Part shown: positions 7,365-15,668 of the stretch, one piece after another
Numbering within the stretch: position 1 is the stretch's first letter
Layout: every line of letters starts with the position of its first letter
Origin: Coriobacteriales bacterium
Lineage (GTDB): Bacteria > Actinomycetota > Coriobacteriia > Coriobacteriales > UBA8131
Length of the DNA stretch: 26,312 nt
Assembly: GCA_031272005.1 (NCBI GenBank)
Contig: JAISUQ010000001.1
Location: 1-26,312, forward strand
Reading direction: 5' to 3'
The notes under the pieces: model-generated
The model's database searches: none
The model's input: only the letters and a program-made list of their open reading frames with translations
Told to the model about the DNA's origin: nothing
Made by a program: the position numbers and the translations under genes

Positions 7365-9022
7365 TGGCCACGTCGCAGCCCCAGCTCCAGCTGCAATCTC
7401 AGCTACAACACCAATCACAGCTCCAGCCGCAACCCCAGCTGCAGCCTCCGTCGCAGCTTCAGCCGCAACCTCAGCTGCAACACCAATCACAGCCCCAGCC
7501 GCAGCCCAAGCCTCAATCGCAGCCTCTGTCTCCGGCCTATCCGCAGCTCAGCATCGCCGACATCCAGGCTGGGCTGGCCGCCCGCAGCTTCTCCGCTCGC
7601 GAACTGGCCGAGGCCGCCCTGGACGCCATCGCCGCCTGCGAGCCGGGCGTCCAGGCCTTTCTGGAGCAGACCCCCGAGCTGGCCCTGGCCGCCGCCGATG
7701 CCGTGGACCAGCGTCTGGCAGCGGGGGAGCAGCCTGCGAGCATCGGGCCGCTGGCCGGCGTACCGATGGGCTTCAAGGACAACATGAACCTCGCCGGCAC
7801 CCACACCACCTGCGCCTCTCGGATGCTGGAGGATTACATCTCGCCCTACACGGCGACCTGTGTGGCCAAGTCCCTGGCCGCCGGGGCGCTGCCGCTGGGC
7901 AAGCTGAACATGGACGAGTTCGCCTTCGGTTCCTCCACCGAGACCTCGGCCTTCAAGCGCACCAACAACCCCTGGGACCTCACCCGGGTGCCGGGCGGGT
8001 CTTCCGGCGGCAGCGCGGCGGCAGTGGCTGCCGGCATGCTGACGGTGACTTTGGGCTCGGATACCGGCGGTTCCATCCGCCAGCCGGCGGCATTCTGTGG
8101 CGTAGTGGGGTTCAAGCCCACCTACGGCGTGGTGTCGCGCTATGGCGTGGTGGCCTTCGGCTCATCGCTGGACCAGGTGGGGCCGTTTGGCCGCAGCGTG
8201 GCCGATGTCGCCATCACGCTGGACGCCATCAGCGGCCGCGACCCTCTGGACTGCACCTCGCAGGCGGTGACCACCTGCTTCTCGGCGCCGGAGGTGCTGG
8301 CGGCCGGCGTGGCAGGCACTCGCATCGGCTACGTGCCCGGCTTTTTGGAGGCTGAGGGCATCGACGCCGAGATAGTCACAGCCACCCGCGCAGCCCTGGC
8401 CAAGCTGGAGGGACTGGGTGCGGAGATAGTCGAGATTGAGCTGCCCAATGCCGCAGCGGCGTTGGCCGCTTACTACGTTATCGGCCCCTGCGAGGCCTTC
8501 TCCAACCTCTCCCGCTTTGATAGCGTTAGATATGGCTATCGTGAAGGTGGTGCCGGGGATTTGGGGGAGCAGTACGAGCAGAGCCGGGCCCACGGCTTTG
8601 GCCCGGAAGCCGTGCGGCGAATCATGCTCGGCAGCTACCTGCTCTCCAGCGGTGTCTACAACACCTACTACTACCCGGCCCAGCAGGTCCGCACCCTGAT
8701 TACCGAGGATTATCAACGGGCCTTTGAGCAGGTAGACGCGCTGCTTTCACCGGTCAGCCCGCGCACCGCCTTCAGGTTTGGCGAGATCAGCGACCCGGCC
8801 AGCATGTACCTCTCCGACATCTTCACCATTCCCATCAACATCGCCGGCAACGGCGGCCTGTCGCTGCCGGTTGGTTTGGGTGAGGACAGCGGGTTGCCGG
8901 TGGGCGTGCAGATTATCGGCCCGCAGTTCAGGGATGAGAACACCCTGCGGGTGGCCGCTGCCCTGGAGAGCTGCTATCCGGACATCGCCCGATTGGCGCC
9001 GGCCCAAGGGGGTGCGCGATGA
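7364..9022 (+). CDS. gatA: GatCAB amidotransferase subunit A with Gln-rich N-terminal extension
   Basis: 552 residues; GatA is usually about 485-490. The amidase catalytic triad is intact: Lys138 (FKDNMN), Ser213 (PGGSSGGSAAA) and Ser237 (SDTGGSIRQPAAF). All three sit 59 residues later than Lys79, Ser154 and Ser178 of Staphylococcus aureus GatA, so the extra length is almost entirely N-terminal. Residues 2-55 are nearly all Gln, Pro, Leu and Ser, encoded by an imperfect 72-bp direct repeat; the normal GatA start (LSIADIQAGLAA) follows. The ATG at 7364 is fixed by the gatC overlap and its Shine-Dalgarno, and no later ATG precedes the conserved start, so the extension is probably translated. 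GatA releases ammonia from Gln for transfer to aminoacyl-tRNA. It overlaps gatB by four bases (ATGA). Confidence 0.96.
   Translation: MATSQPQLQLQSQLQHQSQLQPQPQLQPPSQLQPQPQLQHQSQPQPQPKPQSQPLSPAYPQLSIADIQAGLAARSFSARELAEAALDAIAACEPGVQAFLEQTPELALAAADAVDQRLAAGEQPASIGPLAGVPMGFKDNMNLAGTHTTCASRMLEDYISPYTATCVAKSLAAGALPLGKLNMDEFAFGSSTETSAFKRTNNPWDLTRVPGGSSGGSAAAVAAGMLTVTLGSDTGGSIRQPAAFCGVVGFKPTYGVVSRYGVVAFGSSLDQVGPFGRSVADVAITLDAISGRDPLDCTSQAVTTCFSAPEVLAAGVAGTRIGYVPGFLEAEGIDAEIVTATRAALAKLEGLGAEIVEIELPNAAAALAAYYVIGPCEAFSNLSRFDSVRYGYREGGAGDLGEQYEQSRAHGFGPEAVRRIMLGSYLLSSGVYNTYYYPAQQVRTLITEDYQRAFEQVDALLSPVSPRTAFRFGEISDPASMYLSDIFTIPINIAGNGGLSLPVGLGEDSGLPVGVQIIGPQFRDENTLRVAAALESCYPDIARLAPAQGGAR
7391..7513 (+). 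repeat. 72-bp imperfect direct repeat encoding the Gln-rich GatA leader
   Basis: The sequence CAACACCAATCACAG at 7406-7420 recurs exactly at 7478-7492, and similarity extends on both sides to roughly 7391-7441 and 7463-7513. The offset is 72 bp (24 codons), so frame is kept. Within each copy, shorter CAGCCGCAG/CAGCTCCAG motifs recur. Confidence 0.85.
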
Positions 9023-10641
9023 AGGACCTGTTGACGGTGCTCAAAGATTGGGAGGCGGTCATCGGCCTGGAGGTACACACCGAGTTGACCACCCTGAACA
9101 CCAAGATGTTCTGCTCCTGCCCCATCGAGTTCGGCGCCGAGCCCAACACCCACGTCTGCCCGGTCTGCCTGGGCTTGCCCGGAGCGCTGCCGGTGCCCAA
9201 CCGCGCCGCCATCGAGAGCATCGTGCTGGCCGGCCTGGCCACCAACTGTGAGATAGAAAAGCGCTCGATGTTCTACCGCAAGAACTATTTCTACCCGGAT
9301 ATGAGCAAGAACTTCCAGACCACCCAGGGCCCGGTGGCCTTCTGCATGCGCGGCTGGCTGGATTTGGAGGTCAACGGGGCGGCAGCCCGCGAGCGGGTAG
9401 TGCGCGCTGGAACTCTGCCGCTGCTGGCGGAAGACGGCACCGGCACGGCCAGCGATGTGACCGGTGCTGCTACGGCCACCCCCGCACCGCCCATCGCCCA
9501 ACTGGATGGCTACGTCACCCACATCGGTATCACCCGCATCCACATGGAGGAGGACGCCGGCAAGACCGTCCACTACGGCGGCACCGACGGCCGCATCACC
9601 GGCGCCACCTACTCGCTGTTGGACTACAACCGCTGCGGTACGCCGCTGATTGAGCTGGTCACCGAGCCGGATTTGCGCACGCCGGAGGAAGCCCGCCTGT
9701 TTCTCCAGCAACTGCGCCAGATTTATCTCACGCTGGGCATCAGCGACTGCTCGATGGAGGAGGGTTCGCTGCGTTGCGACGGCAATGTCTCGCTGCGGCG
9801 TCGGGGCGAGGTCGAATTCGGCACCAAGACCGAGCTGAAGAACATGAACAGCTTCAAGAACCTCCACGACGGCCTGGCCTACGAGATCTGCCGCCAGGCC
9901 GAGGTGTTGGAGAGTGGCGGCACCGTGCGTCAGGAGACCCGCCATTGGGAGCCGGCCGCCAAGCGCACCGTGACCATGCGGGTCAAGGAGACGGCTGACG
10001 ACTACCGGCTGTTCCCCGAGCCGGATTTGGCGCCCTACGACCTCACGGATGAGTTCATCGAGAGCGTGCGTGCCCGCCTCCCCGAGCTGCCGGATGCCAA
10101 ACGCCAGCGCTACACCCGCGACTATGGCCTGCCCCGTGCCGATGCCGCCAACCTGGCCGGCGACGCATCCCTCTCCGCCTTCTTCGACGCCACCCTGCAA
10201 TCCAGCCCGCAGGTCGCCCGCTTGGCCCCCCGCATCGCCAACCTGCTGCTCAACGAGGTCAGCGCCTGGTTGAATGCCCACAATACTGTTATAGAAAATA
10301 GCAAATTAACCCCGCAGCACCTTGCCCAGCTGGCCGAGCTGCTGGCCGGCGACTCCATCTCCTCCAAGCAGGCCAAGGAGGTGTTGGCGCAAAGTGCCGA
10401 GACGGGTGCTTCTCCGCAGCAGATTGTGGAGCAAAGCGGCATCAAGCAGGTCAGCGACGCCGGTGAGCTTGAAGCCATCGTGGCGCAGATACTGGCCGCC
10501 AACCCAGACAAAGTGGCTGAGTACCGCAGTGGCAAGACCGGATTGATCGGCTTCTTCGTCGGTCAGGCCATGAAAGCCACCCAGGGGCAGGGTAACCCCA
10601 AACTCATCAACGAGATGTTCACCCAGAAATTGGAGGTTTAA
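9019..10641 (+). CDS. gatB: GatCAB amidotransferase subunit B
   Basis: 540 residues, above the usual 475-480. Clear GatB blocks are VIGLEVHTELTT at the start, CLGLPGALPVPN, RKNYFYPDMSKNFQ, GITRIHMEEDAGK, LLDYNRCGTPLIELV and the C-terminal YqeY-like tail ending NPKLINEMFTQKLEV. GatB binds the mis-acylated tRNA and performs the kinase and transamidation steps using ammonia channelled from GatA. An extra segment at about residues 121-167, rich in Gly, Ala and Thr (GTGTASDVTGAATATPAPP within it), sits between the LEVNG strand and HIGITRIHMEED. The ATG overlaps the gatA stop (ATGA). The DUF47 gene begins five bases downstream. Confidence 0.96.
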   Translation: MKDLLTVLKDWEAVIGLEVHTELTTLNTKMFCSCPIEFGAEPNTHVCPVCLGLPGALPVPNRAAIESIVLAGLATNCEIEKRSMFYRKNYFYPDMSKNFQTTQGPVAFCMRGWLDLEVNGAAARERVVRAGTLPLLAEDGTGTASDVTGAATATPAPPIAQLDGYVTHIGITRIHMEEDAGKTVHYGGTDGRITGATYSLLDYNRCGTPLIELVTEPDLRTPEEARLFLQQLRQIYLTLGISDCSMEEGSLRCDGNVSLRRRGEVEFGTKTELKNMNSFKNLHDGLAYEICRQAEVLESGGTVRQETRHWEPAAKRTVTMRVKETADDYRLFPEPDLAPYDLTDEFIESVRARLPELPDAKRQRYTRDYGLPRADAANLAGDASLSAFFDATLQSSPQVARLAPRIANLLLNEVSAWLNAHNTVIENSKLTPQHLAQLAELLAGDSISSKQAKEVLAQSAETGASPQQIVEQSGIKQVSDAGELEAIVAQILAANPDKVAEYRSGKTGLIGFFVGQAMKATQGQGNPKLINEMFTQKLEV

Positions 10642-10646
10642 GCAAG

Positions 10647-11267
10647 ATGGCCAAGGAAAAATTCGATTACTTTGATGCACTGGTCAACCAGGTGAATTAC
10701 TCCTGCCAGGAGGCCCGGATGCTGGTCGATGCCTTCCGCGACTTCCAGCGCGACAGGCTGCCTGAACAGCTGGCAGCGATGCACGAGCTGGAAAACGCCG
10801 CCGACGAGCAGACCCATGCCCTGTTCACCCACCTGGCCCGGGAGTTCATCACTCCCATCGATCGCGAAGACATCATCGAGATGGCCCATCGCCTCGACGA
10901 CATCGCCGATTACATCGAGGACGTGCTGCAACAAATCTATATGTTCGATGTCCACGAGTTGTACGAACAGGCCCTGCCGATGGCCGTATTGATCGAGCGG
11001 GCGGCCACTGCTCTGCATGGCGCGTTGCAGGAGTTTCGCAACTTCAAGAAGGGTGAGATGGCCGAGCACATCATCGCTGTCAACAACTTCGAAGAAGAGG
11101 CCGACAAGCTCTACATCGAGTCCATCCACGACCTCTATCAAAACCACGTTGACAACCCGGTGCATATCCTCAAGTGGAGCAACATCTTCCTGCGCATGGA
11201 GCGCTGCGTAGACGCCTGCGAGAACGTTGCCGACATGATGGGCACCATCATCGTCAAGAACAGCTAG
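10647..11267 (+). CDS. DUF47 / PhoU-like protein (TIGR00153 type)
   Basis: 206 residues, all predicted helical, rich in Glu, Asp and His, as in PhoU-like DUF47 proteins. Visible blocks include NAADEQTHALFTHL, FITPIDREDIIEMAHRLDDI and a second half repeating the pattern (NNFEEEADKLY, WSNIFLRMERCVDACENVAD). Family members usually accompany PiT phosphate permeases and are thought to regulate them, binding metal through E/DxxxD motifs. Here no PiT gene is next door: gatB lies five bases upstream (GGAGG at 10633-10637 lies in the gatB end) and an alanine symporter gene follows after 126 bp. Normal length, no low-complexity insertion. Confidence 0.88.
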   Translation: MAKEKFDYFDALVNQVNYSCQEARMLVDAFRDFQRDRLPEQLAAMHELENAADEQTHALFTHLAREFITPIDREDIIEMAHRLDDIADYIEDVLQQIYMFDVHELYEQALPMAVLIERAATALHGALQEFRNFKKGEMAEHIIAVNNFEEEADKLYIESIHDLYQNHVDNPVHILKWSNIFLRMERCVDACENVADMMGTIIVKNS

Positions 11268-11281
11268 TCTGTAGTGGGAAT

Positions 11282-11310
11282 TTGCAATATCCGCAACATT
11301 CAGTAAGAAT
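11282..11310 (+). promoter_or_regulatory. Candidate promoter upstream of the alanine symporter gene
   Basis: TTGCAA (11282-11287) and AAGAAT (11305-11310) are separated by exactly 17 bases, each matching four of six consensus positions. The gap between the DUF47 gene and the symporter gene is 126 bp and locally AT-rich here, consistent with a separate transcription start. A purine-rich Shine-Dalgarno (AAGGAGAGAGG, near 11375-11387) precedes the ATG. Confidence 0.35.
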
Positions 11311-11393
11311 ACGTAAGTTAACCAAATTGCCAATTCAGCGCCTGGAGGGGGCTTTCTACTGTGTTGGCACGAACAAGGAGAGAGGTTTAAGGC

Positions 11394-12824
11394 ATGGACA
11401 TCGCAGGTATTGTGGGCACTATTGACGGTTGGGTCTGGGGTCCCTGGTTGATTGTGCTGCTGGTCGGCGGGCATCTGGTGATGACCGCAGTCACCCGCGG
11501 CGTGCAGTTTCGCATGCTGCCCAAAGCTATCAAGCTATCAGTCACCAAAGACCCCAATGCTGAGGGTGACGTCTCCCAGTTTGGCGCGTTGACCACGGCG
11601 CTGTCGGCCACCATCGGCACCGGTAACATCGTTGGCGTGGCCACAGCCGTGCTGGCTGGCGGGCCGGGCGCGGTGTTCTGGATGTGGATCATCGGCATCT
11701 TCGGCATCGCCACCAAGTATTCGGAGACCTTCATCTCCGTCAAATACCGGGTCAAAGACCACGCCGGCAAGATGCTTGGCGGCGCGATGTATGCCTGGGA
11801 GCGCCACTTCCAAAAAGATGGCAAGACCCCCTGGTGGGCCAAGCTCGGCGCTGTGCTGTTTGCCCTGTTTGCCGCCATCGCCTCCTTTGGCATCGGCTCG
11901 GCGGTGCAGTCCAACGCCGTGGCCTCCACGATTCATTCCAACTTTGAGTTCATCCCCACCTGGGCCGTGGGCCTGGTGATTGCCATCCTGGTGGCACTGG
12001 TGTTGATTGGCGGCATCAAGGCCATCGCCCGGGTCTGCGAGGTTTTGGTGCCGTTCATGGCGGTGTTTTATGTGCTCGGCTGCCTGGTGATTATCGGTAT
12101 CAACCATGCCTATGTGCTCCAGGCCATCGCTTACATCTTCAGTTACGCCTTCTCGCCAGAAGCGGCGTTCGGCGGCGCTGTGGGCGGTGGCATTGCAGCC
12201 GCCCTGCGCTTCGGTGCAGCTCGCGGGCTGTTCTCCAACGAAAGCGGCATGGGATCGGCTCCGCTGGTAGCCGCCGCAGCCACCACTCGCAACCCGGTGC
12301 GTCAGTCGCTGGTCTCGATGACCGGTACCTTCTGGGATACCGTGATTATCTGCATGCTCACCGGCATTGTGCTGGTCTCCACGATGATTGGTCATCCAGA
12401 CATCGCCGCCGCCATCACCTCCGGCCAGATCTCCGCCGGCGCCGATCTCACCACCACGGCCTTCAACTCCATCCCGGTGGTCGGCCGCTGGATTCTGGTG
12501 GTGGGGCTTTCCACCTTTGCCCTCTCCACCATCCTCGGCTGGTCCTATTACGGCAACCGCTGCGTGGCCTACCTGTTCGGCAAGCATGGCGTGCTGCCCT
12601 ACCACATCCTCTACATCGTGGTGGCCTTCCTGGGTACCACCGGTGTGGTCATGGGCTGGGTCTGGGACATCTCCGACATCTTCAACGCCCTGATGGCCGT
12701 GCCCAACATCATCTGCGTACTGCTGCTCTCCGGCCTGATCTGGCGCGAGACCAAACACTACGCCTACGACGGCAACCTGGACGAAAAGGACGAAACGCCG
12801 ATTCCGGTAGTGGCAGCCAAGTAG
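11394..12824 (+). CDS. Alanine/glycine:cation symporter family protein (AGCS)
   Basis: 476 residues with about ten hydrophobic membrane segments. AGCS signatures include GTGNIVGVATAVLAGGPGAV (about residues 72-91), the substrate-site region FSNESGMGSAPLVAAAA and LGWSYYGNRCVAYLFG near residue 382. The family imports Ala or Gly with sodium or protons. Most members have SNEAGMGSAP; here the Ala is Ser, a mild change. It is the last gene before convergent larC, and a 10-bp stem-loop follows the stop. No repeats interrupt it, as for the other membrane protein in the window. Substrate assignment to alanine is from family only. Confidence 0.93.
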   Translation: MDIAGIVGTIDGWVWGPWLIVLLVGGHLVMTAVTRGVQFRMLPKAIKLSVTKDPNAEGDVSQFGALTTALSATIGTGNIVGVATAVLAGGPGAVFWMWIIGIFGIATKYSETFISVKYRVKDHAGKMLGGAMYAWERHFQKDGKTPWWAKLGAVLFALFAAIASFGIGSAVQSNAVASTIHSNFEFIPTWAVGLVIAILVALVLIGGIKAIARVCEVLVPFMAVFYVLGCLVIIGINHAYVLQAIAYIFSYAFSPEAAFGGAVGGGIAAALRFGAARGLFSNESGMGSAPLVAAAATTRNPVRQSLVSMTGTFWDTVIICMLTGIVLVSTMIGHPDIAAAITSGQISAGADLTTTAFNSIPVVGRWILVVGLSTFALSTILGWSYYGNRCVAYLFGKHGVLPYHILYIVVAFLGTTGVVMGWVWDISDIFNALMAVPNIICVLLLSGLIWRETKHYAYDGNLDEKDETPIPVVAAK

Positions 12825-12839
12825 CCACCGTACAAGGCA

Positions 12840-12868
12840 AACGGCAGGTACAACAAGCACCTGCCGTT
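12840..12868 (+). terminator. Stem-loop downstream of the symporter gene
   Basis: AACGGCAGGT and ACCTGCCGTT form a perfect 10-bp stem with a 9-nt loop, starting 15 bases after the stop codon. There is no T-run after it, so Rho-independent function is uncertain, but position and stem strength suggest a terminator or 3' end stabiliser. Confidence 0.55.
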
Positions 12869-13160
12869 GGCCAGCTATTCAACAGTCCTGCGCCCGGCAG
12901 ACAGTACGCTCTTCTCCACCAAGGCAGCACTTAAACACCGCCCGCCTGGCCACAACCTGCAAGCCCCCATATTTGCCAAATTCCAGTCATTTTCGTGTTC
13001 GAACGCAATTGTGAATAAGCCAAGTGGGGTAACAGGTGGCACACTCTGTCGGAGGAACGTAATAAGCGGCGTATTCCGCCTCCGACGTATCAGCTGCTGC
13101 AAAACCGTGGCCTCATTTGATGTCGGCAAACATATCTCTGGCTGGCTGTTGCCGACCAGC
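12869..13160. other. Gene-free gap between convergent symporter and larC genes
   Basis: No gene can be supported in these 292 bases. Open frames of about 100 codons exist on both strands (12867-13220 plus, 12875-13186 minus), but neither has a good ribosome binding site or recognisable motif, and both run into larC. A perfect 8-bp inverted repeat GTCGGAGG/CCTCCGAC (13048-13055 and 13079-13086) is the only structure seen; on the minus strand it lies downstream of larC and could help end that transcript. Confidence 0.5.
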
Positions 13161-14540
13161 TCAGTTGTCCCGCAGCTCCTTATCACGTGGTATTTCCCTG
13201 GTGTGCTGATTGATGAGTGACCGCGGTAACTGCGTCAACTCGGCATACAGCGCGTTGTAATCCAACCCGCATTCGCGGGCCAGGCGGGCTACGGCTTCGT
13301 GTTCGGGGCGCAAGCCATGTTGGGCGGTGGCGGGGTTGAGGCTGCGGGCGACTTTGTAAGGCATCGGGCCGTAGGGAGTATCCAGCACCACCTGCTGGCG
13401 GGGTACCACACTGCGCTCCACGTAGGTGCGCCGGATGCCCAAGGTGCCGGTGCGCTGGGCAACCTCCTCGGCCAGCCGCTCGGTCTGCGCCGGCGCGGCC
13501 AACACGCAGAGCTTGACGGCCAGGCGGCCTTTCTTCATGGTGATGGGTTCCTGCCAGACATCCAGTGCACCGGTGGCCAACAACTCCTCACAGGCAAAAG
13601 CCAGGGCTTCGGGGGAGAGATGATCGATGTTGGACTCCAGCAGCACGCAGCCCTCGATGGCCAGGTGCTGCCCTGCGCGGGGAGAAGTCCTGGAGGCTGC
13701 ATCAGTGGTTGCAAGGTCTGCGTCACCATTCACCGTGTCACTTGCGATACACGAGTATTGGTCGTTACTGCCGCCATCGCCATCGCCGCCGCCTGCCAGG
13801 CTCACCGCTTGTCCGGCCAGCAGGCGTACCACGTTGGCTGCGCCGGGTATCTGGCGGCTGCCGGCACCGTAGCCCACAGCCAGCGGGCGACAGCCAGGCA
13901 GCGGTTCCCAGTTGGTCACCAGATGGCGAGCCAGGGCAGCGCCGGTGGGCGTAGTCAACTCGCCGGTATGAGCGCCGGAGAAGACCACGCAGCCCTCCAG
14001 CAGCCGGGCGGTGGCCGGGGCTGGCACCGGCAGCTCGCCGTGGGCGCACATCACAGTACCGCTGCCGATGGCCAGCGGCGTGGCGTAGACCGCCTCCGGA
14101 GCCAGCGCCTGGAACAGCAAACTGCTACCTACAATATCAATTATCGAGTCGGCCGCGCCGATCTCATGGAAGTGCACCTGCTCCGGCGAGCAGCCATGCA
14201 CCGCTGCTTCGGCTTCGGCTATATCGGAGAAGACAAGCTCGGCCAGCTTCACTGCTGCCGGCGACAAGGCTCCGACAGCGGCCACGCCGGCAATCATCTC
14301 CCGGATGTCGCGCCAGTGCCGTGCCGGCGCATCCGGCTCCTGAACCTCGATGTGGGTAGCCTGGATACCACCGCTGCTCACGCGCGTGCGTTGCACCTCT
14401 ACACCGGGCACCAGGGCCTGGGCGCAGGCTTGGAGGCTGGCAAACGTTGCGGCGCCGGTCTGCTCGCTGACTTCCAGCAGCGCGCCCAGCAGCTTATCGC
14501 CAGAGGCGCCGGTCGAGAAATCAAAGTGGAGAATCACCAA
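13161..14540 (-). CDS. larC: Nickel-pincer cofactor nickel-insertion protein LarC
   Basis: 459 residues. LarC landmarks are HFDFSTGASGDKLLGALL at the N-terminus, HFHEIGAADSIIDIVG (residues 123-138, a likely metal/nucleotide region) and GELTTPTGAALARHL (193-207), with a C-terminal half containing ANVVRLLAG and LESNIDHLSPEALAF. LarC is a CTP-dependent nickel cyclometallase that completes the NPN cofactor of lactate racemase and relatives. In Lactobacillus plantarum the protein is made through a frameshift between larC1 and larC2; here it is one open frame. A Gly/Asp/Ser-rich linker at about 244-292 may lie near that junction (inference). The gene starts three bases after the larB stop, so the two form an operon. 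Confidence 0.93.
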   Translation of the reverse strand: MVILHFDFSTGASGDKLLGALLEVSEQTGAATFASLQACAQALVPGVEVQRTRVSSGGIQATHIEVQEPDAPARHWRDIREMIAGVAAVGALSPAAVKLAELVFSDIAEAEAAVHGCSPEQVHFHEIGAADSIIDIVGSSLLFQALAPEAVYATPLAIGSGTVMCAHGELPVPAPATARLLEGCVVFSGAHTGELTTPTGAALARHLVTNWEPLPGCRPLAVGYGAGSRQIPGAANVVRLLAGQAVSLAGGGDGDGGSNDQYSCIASDTVNGDADLATTDAASRTSPRAGQHLAIEGCVLLESNIDHLSPEALAFACEELLATGALDVWQEPITMKKGRLAVKLCVLAAPAQTERLAEEVAQRTGTLGIRRTYVERSVVPRQQVVLDTPYGPMPYKVARSLNPATAQHGLRPEHEAVARLARECGLDYNALYAELTQLPRSLINQHTREIPRDKELRDN

Positions 14541-14543
14541 CCA

Positions 14544-15560
14544 TCACCGCACAGCAGGCAGGTTGATACGATGGGCGATGACGCCGGCGCCGAAGCCGTT
14601 GTCGATGTTGACTACGCTGACACCGCCGGCGCAGGAGTTGAGCATCCCCAGCAGCGCCGCGATGCCGCCAAAGCTGGCTCCATAGCCTACCGAGGTGGGC
14701 ACGGCAATCACCGGCACATCCACCAGGCCGGCCACCAGTGAGGGCAGGGCGCCCTCCATGCCGGCCACCGCCACCACTACGCGGGCAGCGCGCAGCTCGT
14801 GCTCGTGCGCCAGTACCCGATGTACGCCGGCGATGCCCACATCGTGGAGCAGCACTACCCGCGAGCCCATGATGCGGGCGGTCAGCGCCGCCTCCTCAGC
14901 CACCGCCAGGTCGCTGGTGCCGGCGCAGCAGACGACCACCAGGCCATCGGGAGTGGCGATAGTATTCTGTACACGTTTTGCTTCAACAGGGCTTGTTGCG
15001 TTGGTAATGGCATCGGCAACGTCATTGGCAACGTCATCGCTGGCGGCTTCAGCGTTCTCGCCGGCGCCAGCCGTGTCGGTCACTGCTGCCGCGCCAGCTA
15101 CACCAGCCGCTGCGCCAGCTGCACCAGCCGCTGCGCCAGCTACACCAGCCACATCAGCCGTGTCAGCCACATCAGCAGCCGCAACCGTATCCACCTTGGC
15201 TGCTGCATTGGCGACTTCGCCAGTTGCGGGCCGTGGTGTGCCACCCGGTAACCCCGGGTCGTAGACGCCCAGGGCATCGCCAACAGTGGAGCCGGTCATG
15301 CGCAATGGCTCCGGGCGGCGGTCGGCATAGAGGATGCCGCAGGAAGCTATGTAGTGGGCGTCGGGTACTACCAGCCAGGTGGCGGTAGCCTGTTCGGTGC
15401 TGGCCCGGGTACACAGGGCCACGTCGTGGTGCTCCACCAGGGCGCTCATGATGCCAGCGACCTGCTCCGCCGTCTTGCCGGCACCGTAAATCACTTCGGG
15501 AAACCCGCAGCGTTGCTCGCGGTCGAAGTCCAGGTTGGCGTAGTCGTCGATGCTGTTCAT
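14544..15560 (-). CDS. larB: NPN cofactor biosynthesis carboxylase/hydrolase LarB, interrupted by a low-complexity insert
   Basis: 338 residues, against about 250 for typical LarB. The N-terminal part (GFPEVIYGAGKTAEQVAGIM, residues 19-38; LYADRRPEPL) and the C-terminal AIR-carboxylase-like part (VVVCCAGTSDLAVAEEAA from about 208, then LHDVGIAGVHR, AVPTSVGYGAS, NIDNGFGAG) are well conserved. Between them residues about 101-198 are an Ala/Val/Gly/Asp-rich stretch encoded partly by 21-bp repeats. LarB carboxylates and hydrolyses nicotinic acid adenine dinucleotide in the first NPN step. The ATG lacks a Shine-Dalgarno; TACAAT lies seven bases upstream, as in leaderless mRNAs. larE and larA are not in the window. 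Confidence 0.92.
   Translation of the reverse strand: MNSIDDYANLDFDREQRCGFPEVIYGAGKTAEQVAGIMSALVEHHDVALCTRASTEQATATWLVVPDAHYIASCGILYADRRPEPLRMTGSTVGDALGVYDPGLPGGTPRPATGEVANAAAKVDTVAAADVADTADVAGVAGAAAGAAGAAAGVAGAAAVTDTAGAGENAEAASDDVANDVADAITNATSPVEAKRVQNTIATPDGLVVVCCAGTSDLAVAEEAALTARIMGSRVVLLHDVGIAGVHRVLAHEHELRAARVVVAVAGMEGALPSLVAGLVDVPVIAVPTSVGYGASFGGIAALLGMLNSCAGGVSVVNIDNGFGAGVIAHRINLPAVR
15091..15150 (-). repeat. 21-bp tandem repeat inside larB
   Basis: On the plus strand the unit GCGCCAGCTACACCAGCCGC plus T repeats at 15091-15111, 15112-15132 and 15133-15150 (last copy partial), with a single base change in the second unit. It encodes the Ala-Gly-Val-rich part of the LarB insert. More degenerate CATCAGCC repeats continue to about 15180. 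Confidence 0.9.
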
Positions 15561-15563
15561 GGG

Positions 15564-15573
15564 TATAATTGTA
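15564..15573. promoter_or_regulatory. Overlapping divergent -10 boxes for larB and pheA
   Basis: The plus strand reads TATAAT at 15564-15569 and the minus strand reads TACAAT at 15573-15568, overlapping by two bases. The minus-strand box lies seven bases from the larB ATG, the spacing for a leaderless transcript. The plus-strand box would give pheA a leader of roughly 90 bases. No good -35 box is seen for either direction. Confidence 0.45.
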
Positions 15574-15668
15574 CTCTACTTCAACAGGGAAGCCACGAAC
15601 TTCAGTAATCTGCCGCAAATATCAGACCCTGTGAATTGTCAGCCATGTATGGATGGATGGATAAGAAC

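Noticed and set aside
12867..13220. Open frames of about 100 codons on both strands between the symporter gene and larC
   Set aside because: No ribosome binding site, no recognisable motif, and both overlap the end of larC. Chance open frames are common in this base composition.
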